A DNA stretch of 64,000 nt from Pseudomonas mucidolens (GCF_900106045.1 NZ_LT629802.1:3162001-3226000), one strand, 5' to 3'. Counted from the first letter of the stretch, positions 20,711 to 30,295 are shown. Program-made: numbers and translations. Notes: generated from the letters alone by a model not told the origin.

Positions 20711-20747
20711 TGACCTTTCGGTCAGAAAATCATTGACCGAAAAGTCA
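20711..20747. promoter_or_regulatory. Double TGACC-type operator upstream of xdhA
   Basis: TGACCTTTCGGTCA at 20711-20724 and TGACCGAAAAGTCA at 20734-20747 are inverted copies with 13 of 14 positions matching; each is also palindromic in itself (TGACC/GGTCA and TGAC/GTCA). The pair lies 60-96 bases before the xdhA start. The form suggests cooperative binding of a dimeric repressor, perhaps TetR-like. Confidence 0.65.
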
Positions 20748-20806
20748 GACATGACTAGATTCGGCGCAAAGCGGTTAACAACAATAATGAGTCTGCGAGG
20801 CCTTCC

Positions 20807-22255
20807 GTGATCCAGTTTTTACTCAACCAGGAGCTCCGTAGCGAGCACGACCTGGACCCGAACCTGACGGTGCTCAACTACTTGCGTGAGCACTTGGGAA
20901 AATCCGGTACCAAGGAAGGCTGCGCCAGCGGTGACTGTGGCGCCTGCACCGTGGTGGTCGGCGAACTGCACACCGATGAGCAAGGCGTAGAGCAGATTCG
21001 CTATCGCAGTCTCAACTCATGCCTGACCTTTGTTTCGTCCCTGCACGGCAAACAACTGATCAGTGTTGAAGACCTCAAGCATCAGGACCGACTGCACAGC
21101 GTGCAACAGGCCATGGTCGAATGCCACGGCTCGCAATGCGGCTTCTGCACCCCTGGCTTTGTGATGTCGCTGTTTGCCCTGCAAAAAAACAGCGACGCGC
21201 CTGACAGTGCCAAGGCCCACGAAGCGCTGGCCGGCAATCTGTGTCGTTGCACCGGGTATCGCCCGATCCTTGCCGCCGCCGAACAGGCCTGTTGCAACAA
21301 GCCCCAGGACCAGTTCGACAGCCGCCAAGCCGAAACCATCGCCCGCCTCAAAGCCATCGCCCCGACGCAGACCGGCGAGTTGAACAGTGGCGACAAGCGC
21401 TGCCTGGTGCCATTGACCGTCGCCGACCTGGCCGATCTCTACGACGCCTATCCCCAAGCTCGCCTGCTGGCTGGCGGCACCGACCTGGCGCTGGAGGTCA
21501 CGCAATTACACCGCGTACTGCCGGTGATGATCTACGTCGGCAATATCGAAGAGATGAAGCGCATCGACAGCTTTGACGATCGCCTGGAGATCGGCGCCGC
21601 CACCACGCTGTCCGATTGCTACACCGCGCTGAACCATGAATACCCGGACTTCGGTGAACTGCTGCAGCGCTTCGCCTCCCTGCAAATCCGCAACCAAGGC
21701 ACCCTCGGCGGCAACATCGGCAACGCCTCGCCCATTGGCGACTCACCGCCGCTGCTGATCGCGCTGGGGGCACAGATCGTGCTGTGCAAGGGCGACACCC
21801 GCCGCACCCTGACGCTGGAAGACTACTTCATCGACTACCGCGTCACGGCCCGTCAGGACAGCGAATTCATCGAGAAGATCATCGTGCCCAAGGGCGTGCC
21901 GCTGTTTCGCGCATACAAGGTTTCCAAGCGCCTGGACGATGATATTTCCGCAGTCTGCGCAGCCTTCAACCTACGACTCGACAACGGTGTGATTGCTGAT
22001 GCACGTGTCGCGTTCGGTGGCATGGCCGCCATTCCCAAGCGCGCCAAGCACTGCGAAACAGCGTTGATCGGCGCCGTGTGGAACGCCGCCACCGTGGAAA
22101 ACGCCTGCGTCGCGCTGGCCGAGGATTTCACCCCACTGTCGGACTTCCGCGCCAGCAAGGAATACCGCCTGCTCAGCGCGCAAAACCTGCTGCGCAAATA
22201 CTTCATCGAACTGCAAACGCCGCACATCGAGACTCGGGTGACCGCTTATGTCTAA
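20807..22255 (+). CDS. xdhA: Xanthine dehydrogenase small subunit (2Fe-2S and FAD)
   Basis: Passes electrons from the molybdenum subunit to NAD during oxidation of hypoxanthine and xanthine to urate. The 482-residue protein has two [2Fe-2S] clusters (GCASGDCGACTVVVGE, then CGFCTPGFVMS and CRCTGYRPI) and a FAD domain from about residue 195 (LLAGGTDLALEV; NQGTLGGNIGNASPIGDSPP). The stop overlaps the start of xdhB by eight bases, so translation is coupled. A double operator lies upstream. Confidence 0.96.
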   Translation: MIQFLLNQELRSEHDLDPNLTVLNYLREHLGKSGTKEGCASGDCGACTVVVGELHTDEQGVEQIRYRSLNSCLTFVSSLHGKQLISVEDLKHQDRLHSVQQAMVECHGSQCGFCTPGFVMSLFALQKNSDAPDSAKAHEALAGNLCRCTGYRPILAAAEQACCNKPQDQFDSRQAETIARLKAIAPTQTGELNSGDKRCLVPLTVADLADLYDAYPQARLLAGGTDLALEVTQLHRVLPVMIYVGNIEEMKRIDSFDDRLEIGAATTLSDCYTALNHEYPDFGELLQRFASLQIRNQGTLGGNIGNASPIGDSPPLLIALGAQIVLCKGDTRRTLTLEDYFIDYRVTARQDSEFIEKIIVPKGVPLFRAYKVSKRLDDDISAVCAAFNLRLDNGVIADARVAFGGMAAIPKRAKHCETALIGAVWNAATVENACVALAEDFTPLSDFRASKEYRLLSAQNLLRKYFIELQTPHIETRVTAYV

Positions 22256-24647
22256 CCATCACGCCGTGGAAAAATCCCAGGCCGAACTCGCCGAACTGTT
22301 TGCCAAGGACCTGACCTCCGGGGTCGGTCGCAGCGTCAAGCATGACAGTGCGGCCAAGCATGTGTCGGGCGAGGCGCAGTACATCGACGACCGCCTGGAG
22401 TTTCCCAACCAGTTGCACCTGTATGCGCGCCTGTCAGACCGCGCCCACGCGAAAATCCTCAGCATCGACACCGCGCCCTGCTACGCCTTTGAAGGGGTGC
22501 GTATCGTCATCACTCATCACGATGTGCCAGGCCTGAAAGACATTGGCCCGCTGTTGCCGGGTGATCCGCTGCTGGCCATCGACGACGTGCAATTTGTCGG
22601 GCAACCGGTGCTGGCCGTCGCTGCTCGCGACCTGGAAACCGCACGCAAGGCCGCGATGGCCGCAGTGATCGAATACGAAGACCTGGAACCGGTGCTGGAC
22701 GTGGTTGAAGCCTTGCGCAAACGCCATTTCGTCCTCGACAGCCATACCCATCAGCGCGGCGATTCGGCCGGTGCCCTGGCCACCGCCAAGCACCGTATCC
22801 AGGGCTCACTGCACATTGGCGGCCAGGAACACTTCTATCTGGAAACCCAGATCTCTTCGGTGATGCCCACCGAAGACGGCGGCATGATCGTTTATTGCTC
22901 CACCCAGAACCCCACCGAAGTGCAAAAGCTGGTGGCCGAAGTGCTGGACGTGTCGATGAACAAGATTGTGGTCGACATGCGCCGCATGGGCGGTGGTTTT
23001 GGCGGCAAGGAAACCCAGGCGGCGAGCCCGGCGTGCCTGTGTGCGGTAGTCGCGCACCTCACCGGCCAGCCGACCAAGATGCGCCTGCCACGGGTCGAAG
23101 ACATGCTGATGACCGGCAAGCGTCACCCGTTCTATATCGAATACGACGTCGGCTTCGACGACAGCGGCCGCCTGCACGGCATTCAACTGGAACTGGCCGG
23201 CAACTGCGGCTGCTCGCCGGATCTTTCGGCGTCGATTGTCGACCGCGCGATGTTCCACTCCGACAACTCGTATTACCTGGGCGACGCCACGGTGAACGGC
23301 CATCGCTGCAAGACCAACACTGCGTCCAACACCGCCTATCGCGGTTTCGGTGGCCCGCAAGGCATGGTCGCGATCGAAGAGGTGATGGACGCCATCGCCC
23401 GTCACCTCGTCCTCGATCCGCTGGCCGTGCGCAAGGTCAACTACTACGGCAAGACCGAACGCAACGTCACTCACTACTACCAGACCGTCGAGCACAACAT
23501 GCTTGAGGAGATGACTGCCGAACTCGAGGCCAGCAGCCAGTATGCCGAGCGCCGCGAGGCGATCCGGCGCTATAACGCCAACAGCCCGATCCTGAAAAAA
23601 GGCCTGGCGCTGACACCGGTGAAGTTCGGCATTTCCTTTACCGCCAGCTTCCTCAATCAGGCCGGCGCCTTGATCCATATCTACACCGACGGCAGCATCC
23701 ACTTGAACCACGGTGGCACCGAGATGGGCCAGGGCTTGAACACCAAGGTCGCGCAAGTGGTGGCCGAAGTGTTCCAGGTGGAGATCGACCGGGTGCAGAT
23801 CACCGCCACCAATACCGACAAGGTGCCCAATACCTCGCCGACCGCAGCCTCCAGCGGCGCCGACCTGAACGGCAAGGCAGCACAAAACGCTGCCGAGACC
23901 ATCAAGCAACGCCTGGTAGAGTTTGCGGCCCGCAAGTTCGAGGTCAGCGAGGCCGAGGTGGAGTTCCACAACGGCCATGTACGCATACGCGATCAGATCC
24001 TGACGTTCGAAGCGCTGATCCAACAGGCGTATTTTGCCCAGGTGTCGCTGTCCAGCACCGGTTTCTACAAAACCCCGAAAATTTTCTACGACCGCAGCCA
24101 GGCGCGGGGCCGGCCGTTCTATTACTTCGCTTTCGGCGCAGCCTGTTGCGAAGTGATCGTCGATACGCTGACCGGCGAATACAAGATGCTGCGCACCGAT
24201 ATCCTTCACGATGTGGGCGCTTCGCTGAACCCGGCCATCGACATCGGCCAGGTCGAGGGCGGCTTTATCCAGGGCATGGGTTGGCTGACCATGGAAGAAC
24301 TGGTGTGGAACAACAAAGGCAAATTGATGACCAGCGGTCCGGCCAGCTACAAGATCCCGGCGGTGGCCGATATGCCGCTGGACCTGCGGGTGAAGCTGGT
24401 AGAGAACCGCAAGAACCCGGAAGACACGGTGTTTCATTCCAAGGCCGTGGGTGAGCCGCCGTTCATGCTCGGAATTGCCTCGTGGTGCGCGATCAAGGAT
24501 GCCGTGGCAAGCCTGGGTGACTATCGCCACCAGCCGAAGATCGATGCACCAGCGACGCCCGAACGCGTGTTGTGGGGCTGTGAGCAGATGCGCCAGTTGC
24601 AGGCCGCGAAGACCGTTGAGGCTGAAACCGAGATGGCGTCGCTTTAG
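22248..24647 (+). CDS. xdhB: Xanthine dehydrogenase large molybdopterin subunit
   Basis: The catalytic subunit, 799 residues, binds the molybdenum cofactor. Landmarks are GGGFGGKETQAASPA, the substrate-site segment YRGFGGPQG, GGTEMGQGLNTKVAQV, and KAVGEPPFMLG near the C-terminus, whose Glu corresponds to the catalytic base. Its start overlaps the end of xdhA, and xdhC follows after a REP doublet. Length and motifs are those of the bacterial XdhB family, and nothing suggests damage. Confidence 0.96.
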   Translation: MSNHHAVEKSQAELAELFAKDLTSGVGRSVKHDSAAKHVSGEAQYIDDRLEFPNQLHLYARLSDRAHAKILSIDTAPCYAFEGVRIVITHHDVPGLKDIGPLLPGDPLLAIDDVQFVGQPVLAVAARDLETARKAAMAAVIEYEDLEPVLDVVEALRKRHFVLDSHTHQRGDSAGALATAKHRIQGSLHIGGQEHFYLETQISSVMPTEDGGMIVYCSTQNPTEVQKLVAEVLDVSMNKIVVDMRRMGGGFGGKETQAASPACLCAVVAHLTGQPTKMRLPRVEDMLMTGKRHPFYIEYDVGFDDSGRLHGIQLELAGNCGCSPDLSASIVDRAMFHSDNSYYLGDATVNGHRCKTNTASNTAYRGFGGPQGMVAIEEVMDAIARHLVLDPLAVRKVNYYGKTERNVTHYYQTVEHNMLEEMTAELEASSQYAERREAIRRYNANSPILKKGLALTPVKFGISFTASFLNQAGALIHIYTDGSIHLNHGGTEMGQGLNTKVAQVVAEVFQVEIDRVQITATNTDKVPNTSPTAASSGADLNGKAAQNAAETIKQRLVEFAARKFEVSEAEVEFHNGHVRIRDQILTFEALIQQAYFAQVSLSSTGFYKTPKIFYDRSQARGRPFYYFAFGAACCEVIVDTLTGEYKMLRTDILHDVGASLNPAIDIGQVEGGFIQGMGWLTMEELVWNNKGKLMTSGPASYKIPAVADMPLDLRVKLVENRKNPEDTVFHSKAVGEPPFMLGIASWCAIKDAVASLGDYRHQPKIDAPATPERVLWGCEQMRQLQAAKTVEAETEMASL

Positions 24648-24658
24648 GACCGAGGTGC

Positions 24659-24740
24659 TGCCATCGCAGGCAAGCCAGTTCCCACATTTGACGGTGTTTA
24701 CAGATCAAAATGTGGGAGTGGGCTTGCCCGCGATGACGGC
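24659..24740. repeat. REPIN-like inverted repeat between xdhB and xdhC
   Basis: GCCATCGCAGGCAAGCCAGT at 24659-24679 and its continuation TTCCCACATTT recur inverted as AAATGTGGGAGTGGGCTTGC and CGCGATGACGGC at 24708-24740. It is a REP doublet of the TGTGGGAG type inside the operon. Confidence 0.8.
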
Positions 24741-24764
24741 CTGGCAGACAACAGAAATGTTGAG

Positions 24765-25613
24765 GTGAACATGAACAACTGGATCAGCGCCCTCGCCGAC
24801 CTGCAACTCCAGGGTGAACCCTGTGTGTTGGTGACGATCATCGAAGAACTCGGCTCCACGCCGCGCAATGCCGGCTCGAAAATGGTGATCAGCGCGGAAC
24901 ATGCCTTCGATACCATCGGCGGCGGACATCTGGAATACAAGGCGATGCAGATCGCACGCGACATGCTCGCCCGCGGCCAGCAAAACACCCATCTGGAGCG
25001 CTTTAGCCTGGGCGCCAGCCTCGGCCAGTGCTGCGGTGGGGTGACCGTGCTGCTGTTCGAGCCCATGGGCCAGGTCCAGGCGCAGATCGCTGTGTTTGGC
25101 GCAGGCCACGTCGGCCGCGCGCTCGTGCCGCTGCTGGCGAGCCTGCCTTGCCGTGTGCGCTGGATCGACTCCAGGGAGCAGGAATTTCCGGCGCATATCC
25201 CCCGAGGCGTGCGTAAAATCGTCAGCGAAGAGCCCGTGGATGAAGTCGATGATTTGCCGGCCGGCAGTTACTGCATCGTCATGACCCATAATCACCAGCT
25301 CGACCTGGAGTTGACCGCCGCCCTGCTCAAGCGCAACGACTTTGCCTATTTCGGCCTGATCGGCTCGAAGACCAAGCGGGTCAAGTTTGAACACCGCCTG
25401 CGTGAGCGTGGCTTTGAGGCCGCGCAGTTACAACGCATGCGTTGCCCGATGGGGTTGACTGAGGTCAAAGGCAAATTACCCGTGGAAATTGCCATCTCCA
25501 TCGCCGGCGAAATCATCGCCCTCTATAACGCCAATTTCGGTCAGCAGACTGCAAGCGCCGAACCTATTGCCAAGTTGCTGCCAGCCTCGCGCCGCAGCCA
25601 TGCCGCCCACTAA
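24765..25613 (+). CDS. xdhC: Xanthine dehydrogenase accessory protein XdhC
   Basis: Binds molybdenum cofactor, promotes its sulfuration and delivers it to XdhB. The 282-residue product has the N-terminal XdhC/CoxI domain (GEPCVLVTIIEELGSTPRNA, GGGHLEYKAMQ) and a C-terminal Rossmann-like domain (AVFGAGHVGRALVPLL; YFGLIGSKTKRVKFEHRL). It is separated from xdhB by a REP doublet but is on the same strand, and guaD starts 23 bases after its stop. Family and length fit fully. Confidence 0.95.
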   Translation: MNMNNWISALADLQLQGEPCVLVTIIEELGSTPRNAGSKMVISAEHAFDTIGGGHLEYKAMQIARDMLARGQQNTHLERFSLGASLGQCCGGVTVLLFEPMGQVQAQIAVFGAGHVGRALVPLLASLPCRVRWIDSREQEFPAHIPRGVRKIVSEEPVDEVDDLPAGSYCIVMTHNHQLDLELTAALLKRNDFAYFGLIGSKTKRVKFEHRLRERGFEAAQLQRMRCPMGLTEVKGKLPVEIAISIAGEIIALYNANFGQQTASAEPIAKLLPASRRSHAAH

Positions 25614-25635
25614 GACGCCAAGAATCGAGACGACC

Positions 25636-26940
25636 ATGCCTTTGACTCGCAAAGCCTACCGTGCCGCCATTTTGCACAGCATCGCCGACCCCGCCGAAGT
25701 GGGCATCGAAGCCTCCTATGAGTATTTCGAAGACGGCCTGCTGGTGATCGATAACGGCCAGATCAGCGCCCTGGGCCATGCCAGCGAGTTGCTGCCGACG
25801 CTGGCCGCCGACATCGAAATCACCCACTACCAGGATGCGCTGATTACCCCCGGCCTGATCGACACCCATATTCACCTGCCGCAGACCGGCATGGTCGGCG
25901 CGTACGGTGAACAGCTGCTGGATTGGCTCAACACCTACACCTTTCCTTGCGAGAGCCAGTTCGCTGACAAGGCTCACGCCGAAGAAGTCGCGGATATCTT
26001 CATCAAGGAATTGCTGCGCAATGGCACCACCACTGCGCTGGTGTTCGGCAGCGTGCATCCGCAATCGGTGAATGCATTCTTCGAAGCGGCGGAAAAACTC
26101 GACCTGCGGATGATCGCCGGCAAGGTCATGATGGACCGCAACGCGCCGGACTATCTGACCGATACCGCCGAATCCGGCTATCAGGAAAGCAAGATGCTGA
26201 TCGAGCGCTGGCACGGCAAGGGCCGTTTGCACTACGCGGTGACGCCGCGTTTCGCGCCTACCAGCACCCCTGAACAATTGACCCTGGCCGGGCAACTGCT
26301 GGGGGAATACCCGGACCTGTACATGCAGACCCACATCAGTGAAAACCTGCAGGAAGTGGCTTGGGTCAAGGAGCTGTTCCCGGAACGCAGCGGTTATCTG
26401 GACGTGTACGACCATTACAAGCTGCTGGGGGAACGCTCGGTATTCGCTCACGGCGTCCACCTGTGTGACGACGAGTGTGCACGCTTGGCGCAAGCCGGCT
26501 CGGCGGTTGCGTTCTGCCCGACCTCGAACTTCTTCCTCGGCAGCGGCTTGTTCAACTTGCCGATGGCGGAAAAGCACAAGCTCAATGTCGGCCTCGGCAC
26601 CGACGTCGGGGGCGGAACCAGTTTCTCGCTGCTCCAGACGCTGAACGAAGCGTACAAAGTGATGCAACTGCAGGGCGCGCGGTTGAGCCCGTTCAAGTCG
26701 CTGTACCTGGCCACCCTCGGCGGCGCGCGGGCACTGCGCCTGGAAGACCGGATCGGCACCCTGCAACCGGGCACCGACGCGGACTTCCTGGTGCTGGACT
26801 ACAACGCGACACCGCTGCTCAGCTATCGCCTGAAGCAGGCGAACAACATCGCCGAGACGTTGTTTGTGTTGATGACGTTGGGGGATGATCGGGCGGTGCT
26901 GCAGACGTATGCGGCGGGTCAACTGGTCCATCAACGCTGA
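25636..26940 (+). CDS. guaD: Guanine deaminase
   Basis: Hydrolyses guanine to xanthine, feeding XdhAB. The 434-residue amidohydrolase has zinc ligands in DTHIHLPQTGM (HxH), a later His in MQTHISENLQE, the segment FAHGVHLCDDE and the Asp in LGTDVGGGTSF. The open frame extends 49 codons upstream into the end of xdhC; the ATG at 25636 (MPLTRKAYRA) is the sensible start and follows xdhC closely. Placement behind xdhABC makes one purine-catabolic transcription unit. Confidence 0.96.
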   Translation: MPLTRKAYRAAILHSIADPAEVGIEASYEYFEDGLLVIDNGQISALGHASELLPTLAADIEITHYQDALITPGLIDTHIHLPQTGMVGAYGEQLLDWLNTYTFPCESQFADKAHAEEVADIFIKELLRNGTTTALVFGSVHPQSVNAFFEAAEKLDLRMIAGKVMMDRNAPDYLTDTAESGYQESKMLIERWHGKGRLHYAVTPRFAPTSTPEQLTLAGQLLGEYPDLYMQTHISENLQEVAWVKELFPERSGYLDVYDHYKLLGERSVFAHGVHLCDDECARLAQAGSAVAFCPTSNFFLGSGLFNLPMAEKHKLNVGLGTDVGGGTSFSLLQTLNEAYKVMQLQGARLSPFKSLYLATLGGARALRLEDRIGTLQPGTDADFLVLDYNATPLLSYRLKQANNIAETLFVLMTLGDDRAVLQTYAAGQLVHQR

Positions 26941-26960
26941 TCTTAAACCCGACACAAACA

Positions 26961-27053
26961 AATGTGGGAGCGGGCTTGCTCGCGATAGCGTTGGGTCAGT
27001 CACTTTATGTGTGCCTGATACACCGCATCGCGAGCAAGCCCGCTCCCACATTT
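26961..27053. repeat. REPIN-like inverted repeat between guaD and a GntR gene
   Basis: AATGTGGGAGCGGGCTTGCT plus CGCGAT at 26961-26986 returns inverted at 27027-27053 (ATCGCGAGCAAGCCCGCTCC then CACATT). It sits between convergent gene ends and could also help end transcription from either side. Confidence 0.85.
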
Positions 27054-27063
27054 TTTGCTCGGT

Positions 27064-27828
27064 TTACAACTTGATCGGAGAGCGCCCTGGCTTTTTGGTC
27101 TGCAGCAAATGCGAGAACACCGCGTGCAGGTCGTCCGAGGCGCTTTCCTCATCGAGGTTGAGTTTGCTGTCGATGTGGTCCATGTGGTGCATCATCAGGT
27201 TCACCGCGAGGGTTGCATCCCGGGCTTGGATGGCATCGATCAGTTGGGTGTGCTCGTCGTAGGAGCAATGTGAGCGGTTGCCACTTTCATACTGGGCGAT
27301 GATCAACGAGGTCTGGGACACAAGGCTGCGCTGGAAGCTGATCAGCGGCGCGTTCTTCGCCGCCTCGGCCAGCTTCAGGTGGAACTCGCCGGAAAGCCGG
27401 ATACCTGCCCCACGATCACCGCGCGAGAAGCTGTCGCGCTCGTCGTTGACCATCTGCCGCAACTCGAGCAGTTCGTCGGCCGTCGCATGCTGAACGGCCA
27501 ACTCGGTAATCGCCCGCTCCACCAGACGCCGCGCCATGAATACCTGGCGAGCCTCTTCGATACTCGGGCTGGCAACCACGGCGCCGCGGTTAGGCCGCAG
27601 CAATACCACGCCTTCATGGGCCAACCGCGACAACGCACGGCGAATGATGGTGCGGCTGACGCCAAAGATCTCGCCCAGTGCTTCTTCACTCAATTTGGTA
27701 CCGGGCGCCAGGCGTTGTTCAAGGATCGCCTCGAAAATATGCGCATAGACGATATCGTCCTGGGTTCCACTGCGGCCGGCCTTACCGGCTCGCGGCTGTT
27801 TCTTGAGGGGCTGCAACTGTTCGTTCAT
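27064..27828 (-). CDS. GntR-family regulator, FCD domain
   Basis: A 254-residue regulator with a winged helix at about residues 25-95 (QRLAPGTKLSEEALGEIFGV, SRTIIRRALSRLAHEG) and an FCD ligand domain (ARRLVERAITELAVQ; SGEFHLKLAEAAKNAPLI; YDEHTQLIDAIQARD). The frame is open about 100 codons further up, but that part is not protein-like, and the ATG at 27828 (MNEQLQPLKK) is the conserved-looking start. It is divergent from the BenE-type transporter and next to the purine genes, so control of transport or purine catabolism is likely by position. Confidence 0.9.
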   Translation of the reverse strand: MNEQLQPLKKQPRAGKAGRSGTQDDIVYAHIFEAILEQRLAPGTKLSEEALGEIFGVSRTIIRRALSRLAHEGVVLLRPNRGAVVASPSIEEARQVFMARRLVERAITELAVQHATADELLELRQMVNDERDSFSRGDRGAGIRLSGEFHLKLAEAAKNAPLISFQRSLVSQTSLIIAQYESGNRSHCSYDEHTQLIDAIQARDATLAVNLMMHHMDHIDSKLNLDEESASDDLHAVFSHLLQTKKPGRSPIKL

Positions 27829-28051
27829 GGGCACTCGGATCGGGAGAACGGCGGCGAATTGACGTGGACTGTAATACGGTACAGCTAGGTCGCTGACAAG
27901 TATCGCGTAAAAACAGCGCATATTGTACACAACCCGCTGCGCCAACACACTGTACGGCTGTTTACGCGGTCGGCTGTATTGCAATGAACAGTTACGTTTG
28001 AGTTTAGGCTTGAATCTGTAATTTCCCAGGTAAAAAAAGGAACCCCATCGC

Positions 28052-29242
28052 ATGTCCGACGCGACCCAAGCGCCGCTGCGCCCATTGGCCGACACTTCGC
28101 CCGCGGCCATCGTCGCCGGATTTATCGCCATGATGACTGGCTACACCAGCTCCCTGGTGCTGATGTTCCAGGCCGGCCAGGCTGCCGGCCTGTCCAGCGG
28201 GCAAATTTCCTCGTGGATCTGGGCGCTTTCGATCGGCACGGCGGTCTGCAGCATCGGCTTGTCGTTGCGCTATCGCACGCCGATCACGATTGCCTGGTCG
28301 ACTCCCGGCGCCGCGCTACTGATCACCAGCCTGGGCGGCGTCAGTTACGGCGAAGCCATCGGTGCCTACATTACCTGCGCAGTGCTGGTGACGATCTGTG
28401 GGCTGACCGGCAGTTTTGAAAAACTGGTCAGGCGCATCCCCGCGTCCCTGGCGGCGGCCTTGCTGGCGGGAATCCTATTCAAGATCGGCAGCGAAATATT
28501 CGTCGCGGCGCAACATCGCACGGCGTTGGTGCTGGGGATGTTTTTCACCTACCTGATCGTCAAGCGCATGTCGCCGCGCTATGCCGTATTGGCAGCGCTG
28601 CTGGTCGGCACGGCGTTGTCCGGCCTGATGGGGCTGCTGGACTTCAGCGGCTTCCACCTGGAAGTCGCGACACCCGTCTGGACCACGCCGCACTTCTCTC
28701 TGGCCGCGACCATCAGCATCGGTATTCCGCTGTTCGTGGTGGCAATGACCTCGCAGAACATGCCAGGCGTCGCAGTACTGCGGGCCGACGGTTACAACGT
28801 CCCTGCCTCGCCCTTGATCACCGCCACCGGCCTGGCCTCGCTGGTATTGGCCCCTTTCGGCTCCCACGGTATCAACCTGGCAGCCATCAGCGCAGCCATC
28901 TGCACCGGGCCCCACGCCCATGAAGACCGCAACAAGCGCTATACCGCCGCGGTCTGGTGCGGGGTTTTCTACGGGATTGCCGGCGTATTCGGTGCGACAT
29001 TGGCGGCGCTGTTTGCAGCACTGCCCAAGGAACTGGTGCTGTCGATTGCGGCGTTGGCGTTGTTTGGCTCGATCATCAATGGCCTGAGCATTGCCATGAA
29101 TGAGCCCAAGGAGCGGGAAGCGGCGCTGATCACCTTTATGGTCACTGCGTCGGGTCTGACACTGTTTTCGATCGGCTCGGCGTTCTGGGGAATTGTCGCG
29201 GGGGTGGTGACGCTGGTGATTCTGAACGTGCGCAAGGCTTGA
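28052..29242 (+). CDS. BenE-family membrane transporter
   Basis: A 396-residue inner-membrane protein with about 11-12 hydrophobic segments, of the benzoate/H+ symporter (BenE) family. Typical stretches are TPITIAWSTPGAALLITS, FVVAMTSQNMPGVAVL and APFGSHGINLAAISAAICTG. GGAACC lies before the start. The family is named for benzoate, but in this place, beside guanine deaminase and xanthine dehydrogenase and opposite a GntR regulator, a purine or related substrate is equally reasonable. The substrate is not determined by sequence. Confidence 0.88.
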   Translation: MSDATQAPLRPLADTSPAAIVAGFIAMMTGYTSSLVLMFQAGQAAGLSSGQISSWIWALSIGTAVCSIGLSLRYRTPITIAWSTPGAALLITSLGGVSYGEAIGAYITCAVLVTICGLTGSFEKLVRRIPASLAAALLAGILFKIGSEIFVAAQHRTALVLGMFFTYLIVKRMSPRYAVLAALLVGTALSGLMGLLDFSGFHLEVATPVWTTPHFSLAATISIGIPLFVVAMTSQNMPGVAVLRADGYNVPASPLITATGLASLVLAPFGSHGINLAAISAAICTGPHAHEDRNKRYTAAVWCGVFYGIAGVFGATLAALFAALPKELVLSIAALALFGSIINGLSIAMNEPKEREAALITFMVTASGLTLFSIGSAFWGIVAGVVTLVILNVRKA

Positions 29243-29281
29243 TTGTGTCTACCCTGAAACGAAACAGCGACCCGCTGTTCT

Positions 29282-29380
29282 TCGCTGACCGAACCGGCGC
29301 AGGTCATCGACAAGGGCATCCCGACTGCTGGGTTACTTGCCCACGTCATGATCGCGAAGTTCGCTGAAAACCGCCACGGC
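29282..29380 (+). pseudogene. IS66-type transposase fragment
   Basis: About 32 codons read LTEPAQVIDKGIPTAGLLAH then VMIAKFAENRHG, which follows the conserved segment of IS66 TnpC proteins (PxxVIDKGxPxxGLLAHxxxxKF). Nothing else of the element remains in frame on either side. It marks the left edge of a region full of broken genes. Confidence 0.7.
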
Positions 29381-29503
29381 GGCTTTAGCAACTACGTTAT
29401 CTGTCCTTGAAGCAACGCAGCAAGTGGAGCGGTTCCCGCCGCCACTCGCTGCCTCTCTCCGCCTACAGCGGTTAAATACTCTGTGCTCTATGAGTAATCC
29501 ACA

Positions 29504-30038
29504 ATGAAGATAAGAGGAATCGTGACCAGTCACGACGAACAAGGGAACTCCGTGTTCGTTTCAGATGACTACGCCCCAAGAGCCCAATCCTTTGTCTCAT
29601 TCCCTGGACACGCCATGGCACAGTTATGGACGACACCAGCGAATCCGGTACGCCTCGAACAAGAACGCGATCCCACGCTTGATTACGCTTCGCTGATTCC
29701 TCCCCAGGGAGGCACCAGCCTCGCCATGTTTAATTTTCCACCTGACTCGGTCATGCAGAATCCCATCGATGGTGCCCGGGCCTATGAGGAGCTGGGCGCC
29801 GCATTGCCTGGCCTGATCGAAAGCTTTGAACCGCAAAATCCGGGCATGCACACCACCCCCCACCATCGATTACGGAATCATTCTGGAGGGCGAGATGTGG
29901 CTGGAACTGGACAACGGTGAGAGCCGCCTCGTGAAGACCGGCGAGATCGTAATTCAAAGAGGCACACGACACGCGTGGCGGAACAAAAGTGACCGGATTG
30001 CCCGAGCACTGTTTGTGATGATCGGCTCATCACGTTAA
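29504..30038 (+). pseudogene. Cupin-domain protein gene with a frameshift
   Basis: The first 120 codons (MKIRGIVTSHDEQGNSVFVS; AQLWTTPANPVRLEQE; AYEELGAALPGLIESFEPQN) run into PGMHTT and then continue in the +1 frame as PTIDYGIILEGEMWLELDNG and VKTGEIVIQRGTRHAWRNKS. The second half is the cupin fold itself. The shift is at a run of six C at 29856-29861; removing one C restores a 177-residue protein. The intact family is small cupin proteins found beside oxidoreductases. A homopolymer error in the assembly is an alternative explanation, but its two downstream neighbours are also broken. Confidence 0.8.
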
Positions 30039-30093
30039 GTGCTACATGCCTTGTAGTTTCTGTGTTTTCACCACACTGGTGTAAGGAAGTTTT

Positions 30094-30295
30094 ATGGCCA
30101 CGGTCGTTCATCGTTTGCTCGGTATCTCTGGCAGCCACGCTGTCCCGGGTGATCTGCGGCCCCCAAATCGTAATTCCCGGCGTCAATGAAAAAATTCAAG
30201 ACGGTAAATTCGCCGATGAAACTACGATCGACTTCATGCTCACAGCTGTCGACAACTTGATACAAGAAATAAACCTTCTGCGCAGCGCTCCATAA
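30094..30295 (+). pseudogene. NAD(P)H-dependent FMN reductase gene with internal deletion
   Basis: An ATG with AAGGAAG in front starts MATVVHRLLGISGS, the N-terminal flavin-binding beginning of the NADPH-dependent FMN reductase family. After about 15 codons the match jumps, in another reading frame, to a C-terminal piece (IVIPGVNEKIQDGKFADETT, IDFMLTAVDNLIQEINLL). Around 130-150 codons of the middle are missing. The product cannot bind flavin properly. It lies between the frameshifted cupin gene and an alcohol dehydrogenase fragment. Confidence 0.75.

Noticed and set aside
20807..26940. Long minus-strand frames opposite xdhB and guaD
   Set aside because: High-GC shadow frames antisense to well-recognised enzymes; composition (His/Gln/Arg-rich) is typical of shadows.
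29826..30038. Stand-alone 70-residue cupin gene
   Set aside because: It continues the upstream cupin frame after a one-base shift and has no ribosome site of its own.
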